Source: ANME-2 cluster archaeon (GTDB lineage Archaea; Halobacteriota; Methanosarcinia; Methanosarcinales; Methanocomedenaceae). Taken from it: DNA of 11,270 nt. The DNA lies in assembly GCA_022353185.1 (NCBI GenBank), contig JAKRWB010000058.1, positions 1-11,270 of the forward strand, read 5' to 3'. Every line of letters starts with the position of its first letter. The stretch's first letter is position 1. A program made the position numbers and the translations under genes. Below, piece after piece: positions 1 to 6,627 of this stretch. The notes beneath the pieces were generated by a model. That model made no database searches. It saw only the letters and a program-made list of their open reading frames with translations, and was not told where the DNA came from.

Positions 1-1422
1 ACGCGTGTGCCATTCATCAAGGCCATCACATCCATGATAACCATAGGTTCGGGTGGTAGTGCAGGCAGGGAAGGACCCATAGCCCAGATCAGCGCAGGCT
101 TCGGCTCAATACTTGCCACCAAGTTAAAATTAACAGACAGGGACCGGCGTATCCTGGTAATATGCGGAATGGCAGCGGGTATTGGTAGTATATTTAAGGC
201 TCCCCTGGGCGGTGCAATCTTTGCGATTGAAGTATTGTATCGCCAGGGTTCGGAATCAGAGGGTATTGTGCCTGCATTTATTTCGTCAACCGTTGCATAC
301 TCCATATTCTGCTCGTTCTTTGGCTGGGGTTCCCTGTTCTCAATGCCGGATTACCATTTTACACATCCTAACGAACTCATATTCTATGCCCTGCTGGGTA
401 TTGCAGCTGCAGCCGTAGGCATTTTTTATATTCATGTCTTCTACGGAATGAGGGATTTCTTCAAACGACTTGCCATACCAAAATATATCAAGCCAGCCAT
501 AGGTGGTTTACTGCTGGGTATAATGGCATTTTTCATACCCCAGAGTCTGGGTGTGGGATACGGGCTTATCCAGCTGGCCATTGACCAGAAACTTGCAATG
601 GGACTGCTGTTGTTGCTACTATTCGCAAAGATCCTTGCCACGTCATTCACTATCAGTAGTGGTGGAAGCGGCGGTGTGTTCGGCCCCACCCTTGTGGTTG
701 GCGCAATGCTGGGCGGCGTGTTAGGAATTACCTTTCATACCTTATTCCCCACCATCGTGGTTGAATACTCTACCTTCGTGCTCGTAGGCGTGGCAGCCCT
801 GCTGGCAGGAGTGGCAAAAACACCCATCGCCGCAATAATCATGGTATCCGAACTGACCGGAAATTACAACCTGCTGCCGCCCCTGATGTTGGCTTCGACA
901 CTGGCATACGTTATGTCAGGTAAATGGTCTATTTATGAAAAGCAGGTCCCTACCCGCATGGACTCCCCTGCCCACCGCCGTGAGATGACCATAGATGTAC
1001 TGGAACTGGTCTCGGTGAAAGATGTGATGTGCACCGATATTATTACAGTAAGCCCTGCTACAAAGGTACAGACCGTATTGAACCTCATACACAAATACCG
1101 CCATATAGGTTATCCTGTATTGGACAACCTGGAATTGGTAGGCGTAGTCACTTTCGAGGATGCAGAAAAAGTACCTCTTGATGAACGGGATGTCGTGCTG
1201 GTGGGGGATATCATGACCCGTTCACTGGTGGTAACTTATGAAGATGAGAACCTTGAATCCGCACTAAGGAAACTGCTTGACAATAATATCGGACGGCTAC
1301 CTGTTGTGGACAGGGAGGACCATACCAGGATGCATGGCCTTTTGACCAAGTCAGATATCATCAGGGAACATGCCCAGCTAAGCTCAAAATTCTGCCGACT
1401 ACCTGCCGACAGACGGTTGTGA
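1..1422 (+). CDS. ClC-family chloride channel/transporter with C-terminal CBS pair (5' end cut by window)
   Basis: This is a ClC-type integral membrane protein that moves chloride, by channel or H+/Cl- exchange, with a cytosolic regulatory CBS pair. The frame is open from base 1, so the first ~120-130 residues, including the GSGIP-type anion motif, are missing. Counting from the first codon, the selectivity motif GREGP is at residues 22-26 with the gating glutamate at 24. The helix-N motif GSGGVFGP is near 222-229, with a probable inner-gate tyrosine at 312. Many hydrophobic helices lie between residues 50 and 305. Two CBS motifs follow at about 338-395 and 402-457, each with a xDxM(T/C) entry and a GxxT-type exit. 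The position aligned to the E. coli ClcA 'proton glutamate' (E203) is valine (E77-V78), as in channel-type ClCs. It converges on the next gene with 16 bp between stops. Family assignment is firm; the transport mode is inference. Confidence 0.93.
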   Translation, partial: TRVPFIKAITSMITIGSGGSAGREGPIAQISAGFGSILATKLKLTDRDRRILVICGMAAGIGSIFKAPLGGAIFAIEVLYRQGSESEGIVPAFISSTVAYSIFCSFFGWGSLFSMPDYHFTHPNELIFYALLGIAAAAVGIFYIHVFYGMRDFFKRLAIPKYIKPAIGGLLLGIMAFFIPQSLGVGYGLIQLAIDQKLAMGLLLLLLFAKILATSFTISSGGSGGVFGPTLVVGAMLGGVLGITFHTLFPTIVVEYSTFVLVGVAALLAGVAKTPIAAIIMVSELTGNYNLLPPLMLASTLAYVMSGKWSIYEKQVPTRMDSPAHRREMTIDVLELVSVKDVMCTDIITVSPATKVQTVLNLIHKYRHIGYPVLDNLELVGVVTFEDAEKVPLDERDVVLVGDIMTRSLVVTYEDENLESALRKLLDNNIGRLPVVDREDHTRMHGLLTKSDIIREHAQLSSKFCRLPADRRL

Positions 1423-1438
1423 CTTATGGATATATTTA

Positions 1439-1813
1439 CTAATAGACCTGTGATATTGTTTTGATAATATCACTGGCACTTAATATCCCTATAGGACGAT
1501 TTGATGCGCCAACTCCTGGTTCTGAAAGGACTATTAACCTGTGAAAACCATGTTTCATCATCATTTCCGCCGCTACTTTTAATGAAGTAGTAGGCTTTAC
1601 AGACTGGACATAGTAATTCATAATGGACTCGACAGGTCCATCCAGTAAAGATTCGTCATTTACCGTTTTGAGCATATCCATTTCTGAGATTACCCCCACA
1701 ATCTCACCAGTATGGTCAATGACGGCTATACCAGAAACGTGCTGGTTCACCATCAGGTATGCCACTTCTTTCACAGGAATATCCATAGGAACTGTGATAA
1801 CTCCTCTTGTCAT
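1439..1813 (-). CDS. Stand-alone CBS-pair protein
   Basis: This is a small cytosolic protein made almost entirely of two CBS motifs (residues about 1-52 and 60-122 from the ATG at 1813). Such pairs usually bind adenine nucleotides or S-adenosyl compounds and regulate partner proteins. The first motif has VSGIAVID and GEIVGVISEMDML; the second has HGFHRLIVL and PIGILSASDII. From the ATG the protein is 124 aa, but the frame continues upstream for 16 sense codons and includes the conserved entry KDVMTR, whose methionine is this ATG. A strong Shine-Dalgarno-like TAAGGAAGTGA sits at 1854-1864, and no ATG, GTG or TTG lies between. The true start may therefore be ATT at 1846, giving about 135 aa. 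The gene ends in TAG. It lies tail to tail with the ClC gene, which also ends in a CBS pair; a functional link is only a guess. Confidence 0.88.
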   Translation of the reverse strand: MTRGVITVPMDIPVKEVAYLMVNQHVSGIAVIDHTGEIVGVISEMDMLKTVNDESLLDGPVESIMNYYVQSVKPTTSLKVAAEMMMKHGFHRLIVLSEPGVGASNRPIGILSASDIIKTISQVY

Positions 1814-1843
1814 TACATCTTTCAGTAAAATATTGTCTAAATT

Positions 1844-1864
1844 AATTATTTGTTCACTTCCTTA
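1844..1864 (-). promoter_or_regulatory. Shine-Dalgarno and possible ATT start of the CBS gene
   Basis: On the minus strand, TAAGGAAGTGA (1854-1864) closely resembles the archaeal ribosome binding consensus AGGAGGTGA. It is followed after 7 nt by ATT at 1846-1844, in frame with the CBS protein. An ATA lies one codon earlier, at 4 nt spacing. The conventional ATG at 1813 has no comparable ribosome binding site. The site argues for a longer N-terminus started at a rare codon; it is a prediction. Confidence 0.45.
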
Positions 1865-1968
1865 TATGAAATTCAATAGCCCCATATTATTTTAGGCACT
1901 CATTGAATATGAACCTTTTTGCAATTATTAAATATGTTTTATTGGATGATAATAAAATCATAAATTGC

Positions 1969-2011
1969 TAAATAAATAAGTACCATTATAACCCTTCAAT
2001 GGATTCAGGTG
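1969..2011 (+). promoter_or_regulatory. Probable promoter and ribosome binding site of the aroA'-pyrD-pyrK operon
   Basis: A TATA-like CTAAATAAATAA (1969-1980) lies in an AT-rich stretch. It would place transcription start near 2000, just ahead of the ribosome binding site AGGTG at 2007-2011, 7 nt before the ATG at 2019. A second AT stretch at 1985-1991 is less suitable because initiation from it would fall past the ribosome binding site. The 1865-1968 interval should also hold the divergent CBS-gene promoter, for which no single box stands out. Confidence 0.45.
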
Positions 2012-2018
2012 TAAACTT

Positions 2019-2828
2019 ATGCACAATAATATCCTGCAATCAGGGAACATAGGCAAATCTGTTAGAATAGAGCGAATAATTAACCGGAAAACCGGCAGGA
2101 GCATAATTATCCCTATGGACCACGGTGTAGGGGCCGGGCCCATTCAGGGATTGGCCGACCTGTCATTAATGGTGAATAAAGTTGCAGATGGTGGTGCAAA
2201 TGCCGTACTTGGACACATGGGACTTCCCAAACACGGACACAGGGGCTACGGTAGGGATGTGGGGCTAATCATCCATTTATCGGCATCAACTTCCCTTGGT
2301 CCGGACCCAAATCACAAGGTACTGGTCACTTCTGTGGAAGATGCCATCAAGGTGGGAGCTGACTGCGTATCAGTCCACGTAAATGTAGGTGCACACGACG
2401 AGGCAAAGATGCTTGAGGATCTCGGTAAGATTGCAAGTAAATGTGATGAATGGGGTATGCCCCTGCTGGCAATGATGTATCCCAGAGGACCAAAAGTTGA
2501 TTCTGAACACGATGTTGAATATGTGAAACATGCTGCCCGCGTAGGAGCTGAACTGGGTGCAGACATAATCAAAACCAATTATACAGGCGACCCTGACTCT
2601 TTCAGGGAAGTGGTGAAAGGATGTCCTGTCCCGGTTGTTGTGGCCGGAGGACCCAGGATGAATACTGAAGCTGACCTGATGCAGGTGGTATATGATTCGG
2701 TACAATCCGGAGGCAAAGGAGTAGCAATAGGACGCAACGTATTCCAGGCAGATGACCCCGGCGCTATCGTGGCGAATATTGCAAAGATAGTGCATGAAGG
2801 TTATTCAGTGGAAGAGGTCTATGGATAA
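2019..2828 (+). CDS. aroA': 2-amino-3,7-dideoxy-D-threo-hept-6-ulosonate (ADH) synthase
   Basis: This is a cytosolic class I aldolase-fold enzyme (DhnA/FbaB-like). In archaea lacking the standard DAHP route it joins L-aspartate semialdehyde to a deoxy-ketohexose phosphate-derived fragment. The product, ADH, is then converted to 3-dehydroquinate for aromatic amino acid synthesis. The 269-residue length and sequence closely follow Methanocaldococcus MJ0400 as I recall it. Landmarks are PMDHG with Asp34, KHGHRGYG at 71-78, MMYPRG with Tyr154, the Schiff-base lysine Lys185 in DIIKTNYTG, the phosphate-binding VVAGGP near 207-213, and AIGRNVFQ near 236-244. The ATG has AGGTG 7 nt upstream. It is first in an apparent operon, with its stop next to the pyrD start. 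The usual partner, dehydroquinate synthase II (aroB'), is not beside it here. Plain fructose-bisphosphate aldolase is less likely given the detailed match to ADH synthases. Confidence 0.95.
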   Translation: MHNNILQSGNIGKSVRIERIINRKTGRSIIIPMDHGVGAGPIQGLADLSLMVNKVADGGANAVLGHMGLPKHGHRGYGRDVGLIIHLSASTSLGPDPNHKVLVTSVEDAIKVGADCVSVHVNVGAHDEAKMLEDLGKIASKCDEWGMPLLAMMYPRGPKVDSEHDVEYVKHAARVGAELGADIIKTNYTGDPDSFREVVKGCPVPVVVAGGPRMNTEADLMQVVYDSVQSGGKGVAIGRNVFQADDPGAIVANIAKIVHEGYSVEEVYG

Positions 2829-2829
2829 T

Positions 2830-3744
2830 ATGACCAAAACTGACCTTTCCATAGAACTTACAGGCCTTGCACTGGAAAATCCAACCATACTGGCAGCGGG
2901 TGTATTGGGTACCACAGGCTCATCTCTAAAGCGAATGGCAAACTCGGGCGCAGGTGCGGTTGTGACCAAATCCATAGGCATTGAGCCAAAACCGGGTCAC
3001 CCCAATCCCACCATGTTCAAACTTGAATGCGGATTTTTAAATGCTATGGGTCTGCCAAACCCGGCTTATAAGGAGTTCAGGGGTGAACTTGATATTGCGA
3101 AAGAGGGTGGTGTCCCCGTAATAGCCAGCGTGTTCGGCGCCCACCCGGACGAATTCTCGGAAATTATCGCAGGACTGGACGGCGCTGATGCTTATGAATT
3201 AAATGTCAGCTGTCCCCATGCAATCGGATACGGTGCAGTTGTCGGTACGGACCCGGTGCTGGTGGAAGAAATCACGAGGGCCGCCAAACGGGCCGCAAGC
3301 GCACCCGTATGGGTAAAACTCACCCCCAATGTTACAGATATCGTGGAGATAGGTATGGCTGCCCGGAAAGGTGGTGCTGACGCGGTGGTGGCAGTTAATA
3401 CAATACGTGGTATGGCCATTGATATACACAGCGGCTATCCCATCCTGGGCAACCGCTTTGGCGGGCTGTCAGGAGCTGCCATACACCCGGTGGCTGTAAA
3501 GTGTGTCTATGACCTGTACCAGGCACTGGATATACCGGTGATAGGCGTGGGCGGTATTTCAAAGTGGCAGGATGCAGTTGAAATGATGATGGCAGGGGCA
3601 CGTGCGGTGCAAATCGGGTCTGCGGTCTATGACAGTATTAATGTATTTGACGATGTGACCGCTGGGTTGGCCCGATACCTGGCAAGCCATAGTATGGTGC
3701 TTGATGACATTATTGGTCTGGCTCACAGGAAGGTGGGATTGTGA
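2830..3744 (+). CDS. pyrD: Dihydroorotate dehydrogenase, type 1B catalytic subunit
   Basis: This flavoprotein oxidises (S)-dihydroorotate to orotate, the fourth step of pyrimidine synthesis, and passes electrons through PyrK to NAD+. From the ATG at 2830 it is 304 aa, the usual family length. It has the (beta/alpha)8 FMN-barrel landmarks: substrate-loop NAMGLPNP at 71-78, NVSCP at 125-129 with Cys128 as the class 1 catalytic base, Lys163 in VKLTPN, Asn190-Thr191, GLSG at 212-215, and FMN-phosphate segments GVGGI at 239-243 and VQIGSA near 257-262. In-frame ATGs at 2794 and 2821 are also possible. I prefer 2830 because GAGGT (2814-2818) is only 2 nt from 2821 but 11 nt from 2830, and 2830 matches the family length. 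It directly follows aroA' (1 nt gap) and overlaps pyrK by 4 nt, so translational coupling is likely. Confidence 0.95.
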   Translation: MTKTDLSIELTGLALENPTILAAGVLGTTGSSLKRMANSGAGAVVTKSIGIEPKPGHPNPTMFKLECGFLNAMGLPNPAYKEFRGELDIAKEGGVPVIASVFGAHPDEFSEIIAGLDGADAYELNVSCPHAIGYGAVVGTDPVLVEEITRAAKRAASAPVWVKLTPNVTDIVEIGMAARKGGADAVVAVNTIRGMAIDIHSGYPILGNRFGGLSGAAIHPVAVKCVYDLYQALDIPVIGVGGISKWQDAVEMMMAGARAVQIGSAVYDSINVFDDVTAGLARYLASHSMVLDDIIGLAHRKVGL

Positions 3745-4511
3745 AACCACAAAATGCAGTTATTACAGAGGTGATTCATGAGACACCTACCATTACCACA
3801 CTAAAAACGGATATTAAACTGGATGCATTGCCTGGCCAGTTCGTTATGGTCTGGATAAGAGGACTGGACGAAGTACCCATGGCACTGTCACACCCGGATG
3901 GTATCACAGTGCAAAGAGTAGGTGAAGCCACCGCTGCACTGTCAGATATGCAGGTGGGCGACAGTATCGGCATCAGGGGTCCGTTCGGGAACGGATTTAA
4001 ACTGGAAGGTACCAGGATAATGCTCATTGCAGGCGGTGTGGGTGGTGCACCATTACTACCGCTGGCACGGTTGGCACATGCAAAGCGGCTGGATGTGACA
4101 ACTATAATTGGTGCCAGGACAGGGGGTGAACTGCTGTTCGAGCAACAATTTTCACAGTGCGGTAGTGTAAGTATTGCCACTGATGACGGGAGCAAGGGAC
4201 ATCACAGGTTCATTACCGAACTCATGGATCTGTTCGACCTGGAAAGCTTTGACCAGTGCTATGTCTGCGGTCCAGAACTGATGATGAAGGGTGTGCTTAA
4301 CATGCTTCAGGCAGGGGGGATTGAAACGCGCTCACAGTTCAGTCTTCACAGATATTTCAAATGCGGTATAGGAGTATGTGGTGCATGCACAATTGACCCA
4401 TCCGGACAGAGGGTCTGTAAAGACGGGCCCGTGTTCAAAGGCGACATGCTTATATACAGTGAATTGGGGAAATATCATAGGGACGCAACCGGGAAAAAAA
4501 TAGTTTATTAA
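3741..4511 (+). CDS. pyrK: Dihydroorotate dehydrogenase electron-transfer subunit (FAD, [2Fe-2S])
   Basis: PyrK carries FAD and a [2Fe-2S] cluster and passes electrons from the FMN of PyrD to NAD+. The 256-aa protein has an N-terminal FAD-binding barrel with PGQFVMVWI (31-39) and a RGPFGNGF loop (79-86). The nucleotide-binding domain begins at LIAGGVGGAPLLPL (95-108), and YVCGPELM (174-181) is the ferredoxin-reductase-type motif. The C-terminal cluster site is Cys208, Cys213, Cys216 and Cys226 (CGIGVCGAC followed by VCKDGPVF), the typical PyrK pattern. The start is GTG at 3741, overlapping the pyrD stop in GTGA, with a strong AGGTGG ribosome binding site at 3731-3736. Related sulfhydrogenase gamma subunits share the fold, but adjacency to pyrD and the C-terminal cysteine set make PyrK much more likely. 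Confidence 0.95.
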   Translation: MKPQNAVITEVIHETPTITTLKTDIKLDALPGQFVMVWIRGLDEVPMALSHPDGITVQRVGEATAALSDMQVGDSIGIRGPFGNGFKLEGTRIMLIAGGVGGAPLLPLARLAHAKRLDVTTIIGARTGGELLFEQQFSQCGSVSIATDDGSKGHHRFITELMDLFDLESFDQCYVCGPELMMKGVLNMLQAGGIETRSQFSLHRYFKCGIGVCGACTIDPSGQRVCKDGPVFKGDMLIYSELGKYHRDATGKKIVY

Positions 4512-4542
4512 AGTGTTCAGGAAATATTTGAGGATAGTTTAG

Positions 4543-5289
4543 ATGATAGGCAGATTCAAAATTGATGATGAAGCTATGACCGGGACCATACAGGGTACCA
4601 GGGTGATAGTAGAAAAGGACCTTTATAATGACTCTTACGAGATTGGGGAACTGGAAGTACTCCCGCCTGTTTCACCGGGCAAGATAATCTGTATGGGATT
4701 GAATTATGCAGACCATGCTCTGGAACTGGGTATGGACCTGCCGGACCACCCAATAATATTCCTAAAACCTCCTTCAGCTGTCATCGGAAATGGCGACAAA
4801 ATACTGTATCCACCTGAAAGTAACCAGGTAGATTACGAGGCCGAACTGGCAGTGGTGATTGGTAAACGTTGCAGGAACATAGCGGCCCACCGTGCCGATG
4901 ACGTGATAATGGGATATACCTGCTTTAATGATGTTACAGCACGGGACCTCCAGAAGATAGATAACCAGTGGACCCGGGCCAAGAGTTTTGACACCTTTGC
5001 ACCCCTTGGTCCTTATATCATCGAACCAGGGGAAATCGACCTGTCAAATGCCTTCATTCGCTCCCGTGTTAACGGGGAGATGAAACAGGACTCCAATATC
5101 AGTAATATGATATTTACCCCATCAGCCATTGTGGAGTTCATATCCCATATCATGACCCTGAATAAAGGTGATGTGATTGCCACCGGCACTCCTGCAGGTG
5201 TTGGAGAAATGCAGCCTGGCGATATCGTGGAAGTGGAAATAGAGGGTATCGGCACACTGAAAAACCAGGTGGCTAAAGCGAACGCTTAA
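4543..5289 (+). CDS. Fumarylacetoacetate hydrolase (FAH) family protein
   Basis: This is a 248-aa cytosolic FAH-family enzyme; the family cleaves, decarboxylates or tautomerises short 2-keto/enol acids using Mg2+ or Mn2+. The short N-terminal domain (1-45) is followed by the FAH core. It contains MGLNYADHALE (51-61) with the conserved histidine, metal ligands Glu99 and Glu101 in DYEAELAVVIG, Asp130 in FNDVTARDLQ, Lys147 in RAKSFDTF, and GTPAGVG at 215-221. The sequence cannot separate acylpyruvase, HHDD isomerase-like, oxaloacetate decarboxylase or oxaloacetate tautomerase activity. The ATG at 4543 has GAGGAT 7 nt upstream (4530-4535). The gene follows pyrK by 31 nt on the same strand, so it is probably the last gene of the operon, though a separate start cannot be excluded. 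No aromatic-degradation genes accompany it, which favours a housekeeping keto-acid role. Confidence 0.9.
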   Translation: MIGRFKIDDEAMTGTIQGTRVIVEKDLYNDSYEIGELEVLPPVSPGKIICMGLNYADHALELGMDLPDHPIIFLKPPSAVIGNGDKILYPPESNQVDYEAELAVVIGKRCRNIAAHRADDVIMGYTCFNDVTARDLQKIDNQWTRAKSFDTFAPLGPYIIEPGEIDLSNAFIRSRVNGEMKQDSNISNMIFTPSAIVEFISHIMTLNKGDVIATGTPAGVGEMQPGDIVEVEIEGIGTLKNQVAKANA

Positions 5290-5302
5290 CCTTTGCTTAC
5301 AG

Positions 5303-5362
5303 GTTAGTCGATACGTTAATCAACTGGTTATTCAACACGTTCTTCCACAGGTTACTCGACAG
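5303..5362. repeat. Five-unit 12-bp imperfect tandem repeat at the 3' end of the AI-2E gene
   Basis: Five adjacent 12-bp units begin at 5303, 5315, 5327, 5339 and 5351, with approximate plus-strand consensus GTTANTCRACAG. A more decayed unit lies at 5291-5302. Units read GTTAGTCGATAC, GTTAATCAACTG, GTTATTCAACAC, GTTCTTCCACAG and GTTACTCGACAG. The array fills the space between two convergent genes and includes the stop codon of the minus-strand AI-2E gene. In that gene's frame each unit is four codons, (P/R)-(V/I)-(E/D)-stop, with Glu in place of stop in one unit. Confidence 0.8.
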
Positions 5363-6530
5363 ATTGTTTTGTCGATTTTTCAATAGATACGTTACCAGGT
5401 TCTTCCCCGATAACATCTGCCGGCTCTTCCTGTTCAACCAACTTAACCTCTCCCTCATCATTTCCGGTATCTGATGGTTTTCCGGGTTCAGTTCCAATGT
5501 ATGTCCTGTATAATGCCAGCATGAAACCGAATGCTGCCGGACCTACAATAATTCCCATTGCACCAACTACGAACAGGGGTGCTGTAAATGAAAGCAGGGT
5601 GATGATTGGATGGATCTGCCCCCGTTGCATCATCAGTCTGGGGCGGATAATATTTCCGGGAATGGTTTCCAGGAACAGCCAGCCGAATATTAATAGTATC
5701 ACACCTCGAATTGGCTCATTTACAATAAAATAATAAATGGAAGCAGGCACATAGAAGGCGCCGGGTCCCACGATTGGCAGCAGGGCCAGAACTGCAATTA
5801 TCGCACCCCACATTACCGGATACGGCACACCGATCAGCATCAGCCCGATCCCGCCGATAATTCCTGTGAGCACACATACTAACAAATAGACATTGAACAG
5901 GCTGTTATAAATGCTGTCCAGGTGGTACAGGAATTCCTTGACAATATCCACCCTGTTGGACGGCATAACATCGATGAAGGTTTGCACGATGTTCTCACCG
6001 TCGATTAGCAGATAATATACCATGAAGATCACTACTGCCAGTTCCATGGCAAACAATGCAATATTCGATATGAAGCCAAGTACCAACCGCTGGAGCAGGC
6101 TGATGGCTGATAATATGGCAGAAGATGCCGAACCGGCAAGGTTCTCTTTCATGTTCTGCTGCACTGATTGCGGGATATAATCCCCCATCAGTCCTATGCC
6201 GTAATCGATTAGGGAATTGACATCTGTTTCCAGCACTGCAGGCTGGACTTTTGCCAGTTCAGAGCCCAGGATGAAGATAATATTTACAAACAAAGCAGAA
6301 AAGACCAGTGCAACAACAACTATGGTTAAAATGGCAGTGATGCGCCTGTTTTTTATCTTTGTGACCTGCCTCAGCTTCAAGTCGAGAGGACGCAACACGT
6401 ATGCACCGAGCATGCTCAAAATTATGACGTTAACAAAGACCCAGGAAAGGTATGTTACCAACAGGGCTGCTGAAACGACAATAATACCTGCAATGATTGT
6501 GAAATGTTTGCGTTCAATGGGCCCGGTCAT
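5352..6530 (-). CDS. AI-2E/UPF0118 family membrane transporter
   Basis: This polytopic membrane protein belongs to the AI-2E (TqsA/PerM, UPF0118) family. Members have been linked to export of small molecules or to Na+/H+ exchange, so the substrate cannot be assigned. At 392 aa it has the family layout: two N-terminal helices (about 10-47), a third at 66-90, a soluble helical stretch (91-150), then membrane segments at about 155-176, 212-235, 238-268, 273-290 and 305-342. Family motifs include LLPIVGPGA (250-258), PGNIIRPRLM (291-300), HPIITLLSF (307-315) and GAMGIIVGP (323-331). Residues 346-392 form an acidic, low-complexity cytosolic tail that ends inside a 12-bp tandem repeat. The ATG at 6530 lacks a ribosome binding site but has a TATA-like box about 25 bp upstream, so the mRNA may be leaderless. 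It diverges from the PHP gene. Confidence 0.9.
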   Translation of the reverse strand: MTGPIERKHFTIIAGIIVVSAALLVTYLSWVFVNVIILSMLGAYVLRPLDLKLRQVTKIKNRRITAILTIVVVALVFSALFVNIIFILGSELAKVQPAVLETDVNSLIDYGIGLMGDYIPQSVQQNMKENLAGSASSAILSAISLLQRLVLGFISNIALFAMELAVVIFMVYYLLIDGENIVQTFIDVMPSNRVDIVKEFLYHLDSIYNSLFNVYLLVCVLTGIIGGIGLMLIGVPYPVMWGAIIAVLALLPIVGPGAFYVPASIYYFIVNEPIRGVILLIFGWLFLETIPGNIIRPRLMMQRGQIHPIITLLSFTAPLFVVGAMGIIVGPAAFGFMLALYRTYIGTEPGKPSDTGNDEGEVKLVEQEEPADVIGEEPGNVSIEKSTKQSVE

Positions 6531-6550
6531 ACCATCTAAATTATTTTATC

Positions 6551-6560
6551 AATTTAAAAA
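6551..6560 (-). promoter_or_regulatory. TATA-like box of the AI-2E gene
   Basis: The minus strand reads TTTTTAAATT here, centred about 25 bp upstream of the ATG at 6530. This is the spacing expected for archaeal TBP/TFB initiation at or next to the start codon. With no ribosome binding site visible, a leaderless mRNA is the simplest reading. The prediction comes from spacing only. Confidence 0.4.
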
Positions 6561-6589
6561 TGTTTCCACCCTTTTTCCACTGTTACGAT

Positions 6590-6600
6590 AATTATAAAAT
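6590..6600 (+). promoter_or_regulatory. TATA-like box of the PHP gene
   Basis: AATTATAAAAT lies about 33 bp upstream of the ATG at 6628. Initiation about 25 bp from its centre would leave a leader of at most about 8 nt. There is no convincing ribosome binding site before the ATG, so a very short leader or leaderless mRNA is likely. It shares a 97-bp divergent region with the AI-2E promoter. Confidence 0.45.
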
Positions 6601-6627
6601 CTATCAACGTGTTATTGAATCCGGACC

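Noticed and set aside
1871..1908. Inverted repeat ATTCAAT (1871-1877) / ATTGAAT (1902-1908) in the divergent CBS/aroA' region
   Set aside because: Seven-base AT-rich arms with a 24-nt spacer are expected by chance in such sequence, and the repeat does not line up with either probable TATA element.
2370..2795. 141-codon minus-strand open frame opposite aroA'
   Set aside because: The plus strand encodes a near full-length ADH synthase with catalytic residues in place. The antisense product shows no motif and no start signal.
2794..2829. Longer pyrD starting at ATG 2794
   Set aside because: It would overlap aroA' by 35 nt, has no ribosome binding site of its own, and would exceed the usual family length. 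The ATG at 2830 fits better.
3776..4195. 139-codon minus-strand open frame opposite pyrK
   Set aside because: It lies wholly within a well-supported pyrK gene and gives a Ser/Pro-rich sequence without domains.
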